Shown here: positions 23,297 through 31,077 of the stretch, one piece after another
Numbering within the stretch: position 1 is the stretch's first letter
How the letters are laid out: every line of letters starts with the position of its first letter
Notes under the pieces: generated by a model
What the model was told of the DNA's origin: nothing
The model's input: the letters and a program-made list of their open reading frames with translations, nothing else
The model's database searches: none
Source: Candidatus Saccharimonadota bacterium
GTDB lineage: Bacteria; Patescibacteriota; Saccharimonadia; Saccharimonadales; Saccharimonadaceae
Length of the DNA: 47,159 bases
Assembly (NCBI GenBank): GCA_015655045.1
Contig: JAATFU010000001.1
Span: forward strand, 1 to 47,159
Reading direction: 5' to 3'
Program-made: the position numbers and the translations under genes

Positions 23297-25070
23297 CTTC
23301 CATATTCTCTCGTCGAAGGGACAGAAACTCTTTTATTATGCCGCCATTTTTATAAGATGTCAATGGGTGGTTGTTATGATAGATGACATTGTTGCGTACG
23401 AGGGAATCTTCCCTGTCCGAATGCGAAGCCCCATCGAGATATTCAAAGGTAGGTACGTCGCTTGCCCAGTGTGATAACCAAAAACTTGCAGGTAATGGAG
23501 CATCGGTATACGTTGCGAAGTCGCTAAGGACGGCTAACCCAATTCTCATTTCTGCCGAGCCGAGTTCAACGGCTGCATGGCTAGTAAACAACGGTGGCCC
23601 ATCTGCTTCGGAACCTGTCATAGAGACCATCATGAGGAATGGTAAAAGAACGATGTCTTCAATTCTATCTTTGTAGTATGCAGGATCGATCCTGAGTCTT
23701 TCTAGAAAAGAATTAACATCATCCCCCCAAAGCACAAACTTCTCGAATGCTTTATAAAAAGCAACTTGTAATGGGGATTCAAATTCATCCCACTCAGCTT
23801 CGGCTACGTCGACACGCAGGACACGTTGAAGCTCGGCTAGTCGCTCATCTCCTCCAGAAATTGTAAAAAAAGGAAGGATACATTCCTCGTAGATTTTCTG
23901 AGGAATAGATTCGTCGTCAATAAGGCCAGGAAGGACAGACTCTGTTATTTGGCGGAGAGTGTCAACGATGTTTGGTATATGGCTCGTGGCTACTTCATGA
24001 GATGAATCTGCAATCGTTATGTAGGGTGAGAGGTATTCGGCCAATTGCAGTCCCGGACTAATAGACCGTAGCTCGCTTAGTATATTAAAATCTAGATCAA
24101 GTTTATTATTGATTACATCTCGATCGATATGAACCGTGGCATGATAATTTGGATCCATTTGTAGCCAGCTACCATCTAGTAGTCGGACATAAACCGCAGC
24201 ATGATGCGCATCATTCCGCGTAAGCCTATCTGAAAATCTTACTTCGATTGCATCAATAGCCGACTGGACAGGATCTGGTATTGAAAGGTTATACCTGTCT
24301 GTAATAATCTGCTTTAGCGATCGAACAAAATCAACTGCTGCAATGTCCGAATTATCAAAAAATGATTGTTCGACACCGGCGTGTAGCACATCAACGCCTG
24401 CTCTCTTAAAAAAACTAGTAGCTATAATAGACATACCCAAGCAGGTCGGAGGAAGCGTGTGATTTGGATATGAGCCGACTACCTTGGGGGAAAGTCGTAT
24501 TGGATGATAAAGATGCGAGTCGTTTGTATTCGTGGCTTCCTCGGGCTGTCGAGCTAATGTGTTTAGACTATCCAATCTCTCATCGAGCCACGCCACAACC
24601 TTAAGTTGTTGCTCAATAGTTTTAGCCTGTTTGAAGAGTTCAAGTTGTGCAAAAGCGTCCTGCCCTAGGATGGAGAAAGACTCATTAATGAGTGCATTTC
24701 CAAAAGATTCTGCTTTTGCCAACACCGAGAAGTCTATCTCATTACTAAAACTTTTTGGTAGGCGAAAGGGGGTATCTAGAAGCATGGGTCGCTGTTTTTC
24801 GCTCTCAACCTCCTCGGTATTTACGGCCATATCAGACGGAATAATATTCAGACCGAGTTCAAGGGCTGCTTTGAGCCCCCGGGTCCCTAGTTGTGAGATA
24901 ATCATTGCTTCGTCATTTTCCGCAGCAGCAGGAGGGGCAGCGCGTTCATATGGATAGCTGAGACATACTTCTTCCGCCATAGAGAGCAGTTCATCAAAAG
25001 CAGCTGCGGTTAGCAGTTGCTCCATACGCCCCTGTAGGGCGTTTTTTGCCTCTTGGAACTCCTTAGACAT
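23283..25070 (-). CDS. Large transglutaminase-like cysteine-hydrolase-fold protein, 595 aa
   Basis: Start chosen at ATG 25070 (MSKEFQEAKN); a TTG four codons earlier is less likely. Nothing matches a named family over its length, but the core carries a Cys-His-Asp triad in transglutaminase-like order: PPTCLGMSIIATSFFKRAGVDVLHAGVE (C210), NDAHHAAVYVRL (H289/H290) and GSWLQMDPNYHA (D306). These resemble the CxGxS, HAWV and W..DPT motifs of that fold. About 200 helical residues precede the core and ~290 follow, ending with an aromatic segment (PASFWLSHWASDVPTFEYLDG). No signal peptide or membrane segment is visible, so it is probably cytosolic. TATAGT lies 11 nt upstream of the ATG. It follows an ABC exporter and overlaps the 58-aa gene. 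Confidence 0.65.
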   Translation of the reverse strand: MSKEFQEAKNALQGRMEQLLTAAAFDELLSMAEEVCLSYPYERAAPPAAAENDEAMIISQLGTRGLKAALELGLNIIPSDMAVNTEEVESEKQRPMLLDTPFRLPKSFSNEIDFSVLAKAESFGNALINESFSILGQDAFAQLELFKQAKTIEQQLKVVAWLDERLDSLNTLARQPEEATNTNDSHLYHPIRLSPKVVGSYPNHTLPPTCLGMSIIATSFFKRAGVDVLHAGVEQSFFDNSDIAAVDFVRSLKQIITDRYNLSIPDPVQSAIDAIEVRFSDRLTRNDAHHAAVYVRLLDGSWLQMDPNYHATVHIDRDVINNKLDLDFNILSELRSISPGLQLAEYLSPYITIADSSHEVATSHIPNIVDTLRQITESVLPGLIDDESIPQKIYEECILPFFTISGGDERLAELQRVLRVDVAEAEWDEFESPLQVAFYKAFEKFVLWGDDVNSFLERLRIDPAYYKDRIEDIVLLPFLMMVSMTGSEADGPPLFTSHAAVELGSAEMRIGLAVLSDFATYTDAPLPASFWLSHWASDVPTFEYLDGASHSDREDSLVRNNVIYHNNHPLTSYKNGGIIKEFLSLRRENMEDAQD

Positions 25071-25129
25071 GAGTTCATACAACTATATACTGATATGTAT
25101 ATTAGTCAATGCCATCGAATCCATTTAAA

Positions 25130-26362
25130 TTAATTATATTGACGGAGGGAATCCATCGGATCCTTGTGGGCAGCTCGAAAAGCAGGATAAAGCCCAAATA
25201 TGACACCAATAACAACCGAAACGCTAAGCGCGGTCACGGCAATCTGCCAATTCAAAAGTGGATCGAAGGTAAGAAAGCTAGTGGTAATGCCAAAAGCCAC
25301 AACATAGCCAAGGATGTAGCCGACGAGGCCTCCACTGATGCTAATAGCCAATGATTCAATCAGGAATTGCCAAGCAATGTCCCTATTACTGGCGCCTAGG
25401 GCTTTACGAATACCGATCTCGCGAGTGCGTTCGGCAACCGTCACGAGCATGATATTCATAATGCCAATACCGCCGACAAGGAGAGAGATGGCCGCTACCG
25501 CCCCACTTACGCCGGCGATGGCGTAGAAGAGCTGACTGGTTGGCTGAGAGATTTGGACACCCGAGAGCACCGAGAAATCAGTCTCACCTTGATGATTGAC
25601 GATCAAGCTCTTGTTGACATCAATAATTGCTTGATTCAAATGAGCAACTGAGTCGGCTTGGACATCAATTTGTTGGAGCTGTGAGACACCTTGATTCAGC
25701 TGTTTGCCGCTGGCAAAGTTAATAATAGCCGCATTATCAAAGTCGACCCCATTATAGTTAATGGGCTGATTTAAGCGTTTGAGAACACCAATAACGGTAA
25801 ATGATTGGCCGCGAATGGTAAGTGTCTTGCCAATTGACTGCTCGGTGCCAAAGACATTAATTGAAAGCTGCACCCCAATAACAGTGGTGTTCTGCTTAAC
25901 ACTTGGATCGAGAAATTGGCCACTACTTGTCTCGAGATGGCTAATGGTCGCCAGTTCAGGGGTTGACGCGACAATTGCCGAATCATTAGGGGCGACACTA
26001 CTGGCTTTAATGACGCCGCTTAAGATCATAACGGGAGCAACAGCTTGAATATGAGGAATGGCCGCGACAGTAGTAAGATCATATTCGGTTAACGTACTTG
26101 TCGAAAAGCTGCGCTCCGCTTGCACCTGAGCGAGGCCGGATAGGGGATCGGTTGTCTTGCCTGGACGAACCACTGCAATATTGCCGCCGAGGGTATCAAC
26201 TTGGTCGCTAACAACTTTACTCGCGCCTCCACTGAGGGCGAGAATGGCTGTAATGCTCGCTACACCAATCGTGACGCCAATCATAGTTAGGAAACTCCGC
26301 ATGCGACTAGCCCGAAGGGATTGATGGGCATTCTGGATATGGTTAACGAGGAGGAAGCGCAT
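25130..26362 (-). CDS. MacB/FtsX-type ABC transporter permease
   Basis: The product is 410 aa with the classic four-helix layout. TM1 is at about 20-45 (MRSFLTMIGVTIGVASITAILALSGG), then a ~230-residue extracytoplasmic MacB-like domain, then TM2-4 in the FtsX domain (IAGVSGAVAAISLLVGGIGIMNIMLVTVAERTREIGIRKALGA, plus two further helices), ending RAAHKDPMDSLRQYN. This family works by mechanotransmission in lipoprotein handling, peptide export or stress response, always with a LolD-like ATPase. Its ATG overlaps the stop of the ATPase gene (TAATG), so the two are coupled. The substrate is unknown. Confidence 0.92.
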   Translation of the reverse strand: MRFLLVNHIQNAHQSLRASRMRSFLTMIGVTIGVASITAILALSGGASKVVSDQVDTLGGNIAVVRPGKTTDPLSGLAQVQAERSFSTSTLTEYDLTTVAAIPHIQAVAPVMILSGVIKASSVAPNDSAIVASTPELATISHLETSSGQFLDPSVKQNTTVIGVQLSINVFGTEQSIGKTLTIRGQSFTVIGVLKRLNQPINYNGVDFDNAAIINFASGKQLNQGVSQLQQIDVQADSVAHLNQAIIDVNKSLIVNHQGETDFSVLSGVQISQPTSQLFYAIAGVSGAVAAISLLVGGIGIMNIMLVTVAERTREIGIRKALGASNRDIAWQFLIESLAISISGGLVGYILGYVVAFGITTSFLTFDPLLNWQIAVTALSVSVVIGVIFGLYPAFRAAHKDPMDSLRQYN

Positions 26363-27180
26363 TATTTCTGCTTCCTTTTTGGGGTTGTCGACGTGGCTGC
26401 CTTTTTACGACGTGGCTTCTTTGGAGATGGTTCTGGTATAACTCCTAGAGGGCGCTTGGCGAGAGGGTCGGGAAGTTGAAAAACTTCAAACGTGTCGGTA
26501 TCAATATGGCCATCAATCATAGTAATAACTCGACTTGCATAGGTCGTGAGCCGTGGGTTGTGGGTTACCATGATAATAGTATTACCGCGTTTATGTAGAT
26601 CAGAGAGTTCCTCCATAATAATATGGCTAGAGCGGGAGTCGAGATTGCCAGTTGGCTCATCTGCCAGAATAATTGACGGTTCATTGACGAGCGCTCGGGC
26701 AATGGCCACGCGCTGCATCTGACCACCAGAGAGCTGGTAGGGCATATAGTATTCTCGTTCGTTCAAATGAAAATTAGCCAAGATGTCACTAGCTAGTCGT
26801 AAGCGCTTGAGACGAGTAACACCTTTATAAGCAAGCGGCAAAGCAACATTCTCAATAACATTGAGACGAGAAATAAGGTTAAAGCTTTGGAAAATAAAGC
26901 CAATTTGTCGGCTACGGATTTGAGCCTGTCGCCGTTGTCCGATAGTTGAGACGTCCTGACCATCGAGGAAGTACTCGCCGTCAGTCGAGCGATCAAGTAG
27001 ACCAAGGATATTCAGGAGAGTAGTTTTACCACAGCCACTCGGACCCATAATGGCAATGAACTCACCTTTTTGAATCGTTAGATCCATGCCATCAAGTGCA
27101 AAATGTTCGGCATCGCCAATACCAAACCGCTTTTTCAGGTTTTTCAGTTCAATAACAGGAGGTGTTGGTATTTGTGCCAT
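26362..27180 (-). CDS. ABC transporter ATPase, LolD/MacB-type
   Basis: The product is 272 aa. Walker A MGPSGCGKTTLLN (about 45-57), Q-loop IGFIFQSFNLISRL, signature YQLSGGQMQRVAIARALV, Walker B IILADEPTGNLDS and H-loop IMVTHNPR are intact, and VIENVALPLAYKGV matches the LolD subfamily. The C-terminal ~45 residues are an unusual Pro/Lys-rich basic tail (PKKPRRKKAATSTTPKRKQK). It partners the permease encoded immediately downstream. CATAAT (plus ATTATG, 27189-27194) is 8 nt before the ATG with no Shine-Dalgarno: another leaderless candidate. Confidence 0.95.
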   Translation of the reverse strand: MAQIPTPPVIELKNLKKRFGIGDAEHFALDGMDLTIQKGEFIAIMGPSGCGKTTLLNILGLLDRSTDGEYFLDGQDVSTIGQRRQAQIRSRQIGFIFQSFNLISRLNVIENVALPLAYKGVTRLKRLRLASDILANFHLNEREYYMPYQLSGGQMQRVAIARALVNEPSIILADEPTGNLDSRSSHIIMEELSDLHKRGNTIIMVTHNPRLTTYASRVITMIDGHIDTDTFEVFQLPDPLAKRPLGVIPEPSPKKPRRKKAATSTTPKRKQK

Positions 27181-27278
27181 TCATGTTCATTATGAGAGGT
27201 AACTTGACAGGATACAACTACAATTGTGCAGTGGAAATGACAACCCTTTAAGAATGGTTGCTATAATATATCATATAC

Positions 27279-27368
27279 GGAGAGATGGCCGAGTGGTTGA
27301 AGGCGCACGCTTGGAAAGCGTGTGTGCCAGCAATGGTACCGCAGGTTCGAATCCTGTTCTCTCCGCCA
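27279..27368 (+). tRNA. tRNA-Ser(GGA)
   Basis: Acceptor GGAGAGA/TCTCTCC, anticodon stem CACGC/GCGTG with loop TTGGAAA (anticodon GGA), a long variable arm, T-arm GCAGG-TTCGAAT-CCTGT and encoded CCA. TATAAT at 27262-27267 serves as promoter. Confidence 0.95.
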
Positions 27369-27537
27369 CAGTAGTCACATCTTAACGAACCCTTTTTAAA
27401 TTTGAATCTAAAAGTGTGATGTATAATAGACTTTGAAATAAATCCGCCTTGCGGTCTGGTCGTATAGCCAACGACATAAACAGACTTGCGGTATCTATCG
27501 AATACAGGCTGGTCGATATTTTAACAAGGAGATCAAC

Positions 27538-27744
27538 ATGGTCGATCGTGACGAAAAACGAATCGGGCAGGAGAAAAAGGCCAAAGAACAGTACGACCAG
27601 TGGCGCGAGCTATCGCAAGCACACTGGAGTCACTGGCGCGCTTGGGGTTCCTGGTTTAGCTGGGGTTCCCCAGTTGGACTAGGGCTATTCTTTGTCTTAC
27701 TCGCACTCTCTACTGCCATACTGATGTGGGCTATTAAGTTCTAG
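27538..27744 (+). CDS. Small membrane protein, 68 aa
   Basis: The ATG has a textbook Shine-Dalgarno (AAGGAGATCAAC). Residues 1-40 are charged and Trp-rich (KKAKEQYDQWRELSQAHWSHWRAWGSWFSW), giving an amphipathic, membrane-surface helix. Residues 46-65 form one transmembrane segment (VGLGLFFVLLALSTAILMWAI) with a short KF tail. It resembles small Trp-rich two-part membrane proteins annotated as hypothetical in many bacteria. It is driven from TATAAT at 27422-27427 through a ~110-nt leader with several short inverted repeats (GTCTG/CAGAC, GTCG/CGAC), and ends at the strong terminator 27757-27792. Confidence 0.75.
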   Translation: MVDRDEKRIGQEKKAKEQYDQWRELSQAHWSHWRAWGSWFSWGSPVGLGLFFVLLALSTAILMWAIKF

Positions 27745-27756
27745 GTTGCATAGAGG

Positions 27757-27792
27757 TATAAAAGCACCGCTTTAAAGAGCGGTGCTTTTATA
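27757..27792 (+). terminator. Rho-independent terminator
   Basis: 15-bp stem TATAAAAGCACCGCT / AGCGGTGCTTTTATA with loop TTAAAG and a U-rich 3' arm. Confidence 0.88.
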
Positions 27793-27888
27793 TAGGCATT
27801 CTCGTTCGATGCCTGGTATATGTACATATTTAATATAATGTCTTTAGACTGCATGCGCTAAGAGTGATACGCAAGATGAAAGAAGACA

Positions 27889-27937
27889 ACGCTATATATA
27901 GCGTTGTAAATAACAAACATGACGCTATTACAAATCT
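27889..27937 (+). promoter_or_regulatory. NrdR-box-like palindrome and weak second box upstream of nrdA
   Basis: ACGCTATATATAGCGT (27889-27904) is a perfect palindrome, extending to 20 bp, and fits the NrdR box consensus (ACACwATATATwGTGT) with symmetric changes. A degenerate copy starting ACGCTATTA lies 33 bp downstream (27922-27937). TTGTAA (27904-27909) and TATTAC (27926-27931) form a candidate promoter covered by both boxes. An upstream TATAAT (27834-27839) may be a second promoter. Bases 27793-28177 hold no gene otherwise. Confidence 0.65.
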
Positions 27938-28072
27938 GTAAAGTGTTAAGGCATGCCATTTATGCTTGTGGTGAAAAAAACACGCGAAAAGACTTGAAAA
28001 CCATACATGTGGGGTCTATAGTCATACGCAAGCACTACATATGTAGTACTGACATCAAAATACACATTTAGC

Positions 28073-28158
28073 AAGGAGGAACAGAGGTTCATTGACGGAA
28101 CCCATCTTCTTGCACGCCTAGGGAGGTGAATGTGCGATTTAGGGTCAAGGTAATATAA
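28073..28158 (+). other. nrdA leader with two orphan Shine-Dalgarno sites and tiny ORFs
   Basis: AAGGAGG (28073-28079) precedes a TTG-started 9-codon ORF (28092-28121, MTEPIFLHA). GGGAGGTGAAT (28121-28131) precedes a GTG-started 8-codon ORF (28132-28158, MRFRVKVI). A GGTTC/GAACC hairpin overlaps the first. Neither looks like a functional protein; they may be regulatory leader peptides or fortuitous. Confidence 0.3.
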
Positions 28159-28177
28159 CAAAAAGGAACTAGGGGAT

Positions 28178-30580
28178 ATGAGTACAATTAGTGTAGTCAA
28201 ACGCGACGGCACCCGCGAAGACTTCGACGCCAACAAAATTAACTTGGCACTCGTCAAAGCGAGCGAAGGTTTGCCTGATCAAATCAGTAAAGTCGTCCAA
28301 GTAGCCACCGAATTACAGCTAACCTTATTTGATGGTATTACCAGTGAGCAGCTTGATGAAGCAGTGATCAATACGGCATTACAAAATGTCAAAGAGGATC
28401 CTGATTTTGACATCATTGCAGCGAGGTTGCTGCTCAAAAATATCTATAAGAATATTCTCGGTAATTACGAAACAGATGCTGAGTTAAAGCAGTTGCACGA
28501 AAAGAAATTTCCACACTATCTGAAGCAAGGTATTAAAGATGGCCTCCTCGATGCACGTATGAATGGAACCCTCTTTGACGTGAAAACACTTGCCAAGGCG
28601 CTTGACCCCTCTCGAGATAATCTCAGTAAGTACCTCGGAGTAATTACGAATAAAAATCGCTATGCTTTACGCCAACAAAGTGGCGAACCAATCGAGACAC
28701 CTCAATTTACGCATATGCGTATTGCGATGGGCCTAAGCTTCAATGCCGAAGATCCAACTGCCGAAGCACTTGATTTTTATCACCACCTTAGCCAACTTGA
28801 TTATGTTCCTGGTGGTTCAACTAGGGTTAACGCCGGAGGTTCATTTCCGCAGCTTTCCAACTGCTTTCTGATAGAAGTTCAAGATGATATGGAATCAATT
28901 GCAAAAGGTGTCCGTGACGTCATGTGGATTGCAAAAGGTACCGGAGGTATTGGTATTAGCATGAATAAGCTTCGTGCAGCCGGTAGTCCGGTTAAGACAA
29001 CTAATACTGAGTCGACTGGTCCGATTCCTTTTATGAAGATGGTTGATACCGCTCTTTTTGCAGTCAGTCGTAAAGGCAAAAAAGCTGGTGCTGCTGCCCT
29101 GTATATGGAAAACTGGCATTTGAATTTTCCAGAGTTTCTCGATCTTAAACAGAATTCGGGTGACCCATATCTACGTACCCGCCTTGCCAATACAGCCGTC
29201 TTCATTAGTGATGAATTTATGAAACGAGTTGATAATGATCAAGATTGGTATCTCTTTGATCCGGCTGAGGTTAAAGACCTACCAGAGTTATATGGTGCAG
29301 CGTTTAGCACTCGCTATGCAGCATACATTAAAAAGGCAGAAGCTGGTCAGATGCGTGAGTTTCATAAGATTAAAGCTCGTGACCAATTTCGACAAATCCT
29401 TATTACACTTCAAGCGACTAGCCACCCATGGCTTACGTGGAAAGACACGATCAATGTGCGTGCTCTGAATAACAACACCAGCACCATTCATTTATCTAAT
29501 TTATGTACAGAGGTAACCCTACCGCAAGATAAAGACAATACGGCCGTGTGTAACCTCGTTAGTATTAATTTGTCAGCTCACTTAAACAGGGATGGTACCT
29601 GGGATTGGGAGCGTCTTGAAGCAAGCACGCGTAGCGCTGTTCGTCAGCTTGATAATCTGGTTGATATTACCAATACACCCGTACCAGAAGCAATGTATTC
29701 GAATTCGCAAAACCGAGCCCTTGGTCTAGGCGTGATGGGCTTTACCGATGTAATTGAGAAGTTAGGATATAGCTATGAATCTGAAGAGGCCTATGGTCTG
29801 ATCGATCAGCTGGTTGAATTTGTCAGCTATCAGGCAATTGATGAATCTGCTGATCTAGCCAAGAAATATGGGGCATACCCAACCTTTCAGGGTAGTGGCT
29901 GGAGTAAGGGAATTCTCCCAATTGATACCATCGATACACTTGCGACAGATCGTAAAGTTAAGGTTGAGGTAAACCGCAAGACACGACTTGATTGGGACGC
30001 TCTACGTACCAAAGTAACAAAAGGCATGCGCAATGCAACGCTCATGGCGATTGCGCCAACGGCCAACATCGCGCACATCGCTGGGACGACACCTGGTCTT
30101 GATCCTCAATTCGCTCAAATCTTTAGCCGTGCCACGTTAAACGGAAAGTTCTTAGAAGTAAACGTTAATCTCGTGAATGACCTTAAACAACTCGGCCTTT
30201 GGGATGAAGTAAAGGAAGATGTCTTACGTCTCCAGGGTGACGTCCAACAAATTGACGTGATTCCACAGCGAATAAAAGATGTATACAAGACGAGCTTCCA
30301 GCTGTCGCCCTACTCATTTATTGAAGTAGCTGCTCGAGCTCAGAAGTGGGTAGACCAAGCTATTAGCCGCAACATGTATCTCGAGACTCGTGATATCGAT
30401 GAGATGATGGATATTTATAGTGCTGCATGGAAGCGTGGCCTTAAGACAACCTATTACCTTCACGTGAAGCCACGGCATAGCGCTGAACAAAGTACCGTGA
30501 AAGTCAATAAGGCCGAGAGTAGCGGTGGGCCACGTAAAGCAGGCTTTGGCTTCGCCAAGAAGCAAACAGTAGGGGTGTAG
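28178..30580 (+). CDS. nrdA: Ribonucleotide reductase class I, catalytic subunit lacking its C-terminal tail
   Basis: Reduces ribonucleoside diphosphates to deoxy forms. The product is 800 aa. An N-terminal ATP-cone (VVKRDGTREDFDANKINLAL, about 3-90) gives dATP/ATP activity control. Active-site Cys residues are present: LSNCFLIEV, NLCTEVTLP (thiyl Cys and Glu) and TAVCNLVSINLS; the radical-transfer Tyr pair is in TTYYLHVKP. The protein ends HSAEQSTVKVNKAESSG...KKQTVGV with no terminal CxxC, which normally re-reduces the active site. That motif lies 75 nt downstream in a separate ORF. The ATG follows AAGGAACTAGGGGAT. It heads an operon with the tail ORF, a 78-aa ORF and nrdB, behind NrdR-like boxes. 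Confidence 0.95.
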   Translation: MSTISVVKRDGTREDFDANKINLALVKASEGLPDQISKVVQVATELQLTLFDGITSEQLDEAVINTALQNVKEDPDFDIIAARLLLKNIYKNILGNYETDAELKQLHEKKFPHYLKQGIKDGLLDARMNGTLFDVKTLAKALDPSRDNLSKYLGVITNKNRYALRQQSGEPIETPQFTHMRIAMGLSFNAEDPTAEALDFYHHLSQLDYVPGGSTRVNAGGSFPQLSNCFLIEVQDDMESIAKGVRDVMWIAKGTGGIGISMNKLRAAGSPVKTTNTESTGPIPFMKMVDTALFAVSRKGKKAGAAALYMENWHLNFPEFLDLKQNSGDPYLRTRLANTAVFISDEFMKRVDNDQDWYLFDPAEVKDLPELYGAAFSTRYAAYIKKAEAGQMREFHKIKARDQFRQILITLQATSHPWLTWKDTINVRALNNNTSTIHLSNLCTEVTLPQDKDNTAVCNLVSINLSAHLNRDGTWDWERLEASTRSAVRQLDNLVDITNTPVPEAMYSNSQNRALGLGVMGFTDVIEKLGYSYESEEAYGLIDQLVEFVSYQAIDESADLAKKYGAYPTFQGSGWSKGILPIDTIDTLATDRKVKVEVNRKTRLDWDALRTKVTKGMRNATLMAIAPTANIAHIAGTTPGLDPQFAQIFSRATLNGKFLEVNVNLVNDLKQLGLWDEVKEDVLRLQGDVQQIDVIPQRIKDVYKTSFQLSPYSFIEVAARAQKWVDQAISRNMYLETRDIDEMMDIYSAAWKRGLKTTYYLHVKPRHSAEQSTVKVNKAESSGGPRKAGFGFAKKQTVGV

Positions 30581-30655
30581 GTATGGTAGTAGGAAAGTAA
30601 TAAACCAAAAAATACACGAACAAGTATAAAACTAGCATAAGAAAAGGGTAACACA

Positions 30656-30829
30656 ATGAACGCATCAACAATTATCGATGACACAATGACACTTGAAGAG
30701 AAACTTAAGGCAATTGATGCCGCTATGGCTAATGCTCAACAGCAAGCCAATGATGATGCTGCAGCTCGTGGCCAGGTTGCAGCTCCACTTGATCCAGCCG
30801 ACTTAACAATGTGTGAAGGTTGCCAGTAG
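30656..30829 (+). CDS. Separate 57-aa peptide carrying the NrdA-type redox tail (CEGCQ)
   Basis: Own ATG with AAAAGGG as Shine-Dalgarno. The first ~35 residues are helical and Ala/Gln-rich (LEEKLKAIDAAMANAQQQAN), then a flexible AARGQVAAPLDPADL linker ends in TMCEGCQ (C53, C56). A terminal Cys-x-x-Cys on a flexible arm is exactly what class I NrdA uses to pass electrons from thioredoxin to the active site, and the preceding nrdA lacks it. It is in the same reading frame as nrdA, separated by five stop codons over 25 codons, so readthrough is implausible. I infer that it works in trans on NrdA, with the helix as docking element. Confidence 0.8.
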   Translation: MNASTIIDDTMTLEEKLKAIDAAMANAQQQANDDAAARGQVAAPLDPADLTMCEGCQ

Positions 30830-30837
30830 GAGGCGTT

Positions 30838-31074
30838 ATGAGTAGTAGAGAATCTGAACTTTTTGCCTTCGACTTTATCGACCGGGACGTTATAGAAAAA
30901 AAGCGCGACAGTGCAGTTAGTGCAATCCAAGAAATTGAAGCAAATCTGGAGAACTCGGCGGGGATGACCGAAGAAGCTCGCAAGGAATTGCAAATGTCTT
31001 GGGTAAAGTTCCAAGAGGATATAGCCCTTTTAAGCTTGAAATTAACTTATGGTGCACAAATGGAGGCGGCGTAG
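30838..31074 (+). CDS. Uncharacterised 78-aa protein inside the RNR operon
   Basis: ATG 30838 has the strong Shine-Dalgarno AGGAGGCGTT, and the stop lies 3 nt before the nrdB ATG. The protein is acidic and predicted fully helical, coiled-coil-like (VIEKKRDSAVSAIQEIEANLENSAGMTEEARKELQMSW), with an aromatic N-terminus (ELFAFDFIDRD) that could act as a docking peptide. No Cys. It matches no family I know. Tight packing between the tail peptide and nrdB argues for a role in ribonucleotide reductase assembly, metal loading or regulation; this is inference from position only. Confidence 0.7.
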   Translation: MSSRESELFAFDFIDRDVIEKKRDSAVSAIQEIEANLENSAGMTEEARKELQMSWVKFQEDIALLSLKLTYGAQMEAA

Positions 31075-31077
31075 GTT

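Noticed and set aside
27449-27682. Overlapping ORF (77 aa) in another frame across the 68-aa membrane protein gene
   Set aside because: No Shine-Dalgarno; the 68-aa frame has AAGGAG, a clean transmembrane helix and a terminator right after it.
28031-28050. Near-perfect palindrome around ACTACATATGTAGT in the nrdA leader as another NrdR box
   Set aside because: When centred, it does not align with the CTATATATAG core of the other boxes; left as an unexplained inverted repeat.
30578-30655. Readthrough or programmed frameshift joining nrdA to the tail ORF
   Set aside because: The frame is already the same, but five stop codons (TAG, TAG, TAG, TAA and others) intervene and the tail ORF has its own Shine-Dalgarno, so separate translation is far simpler.
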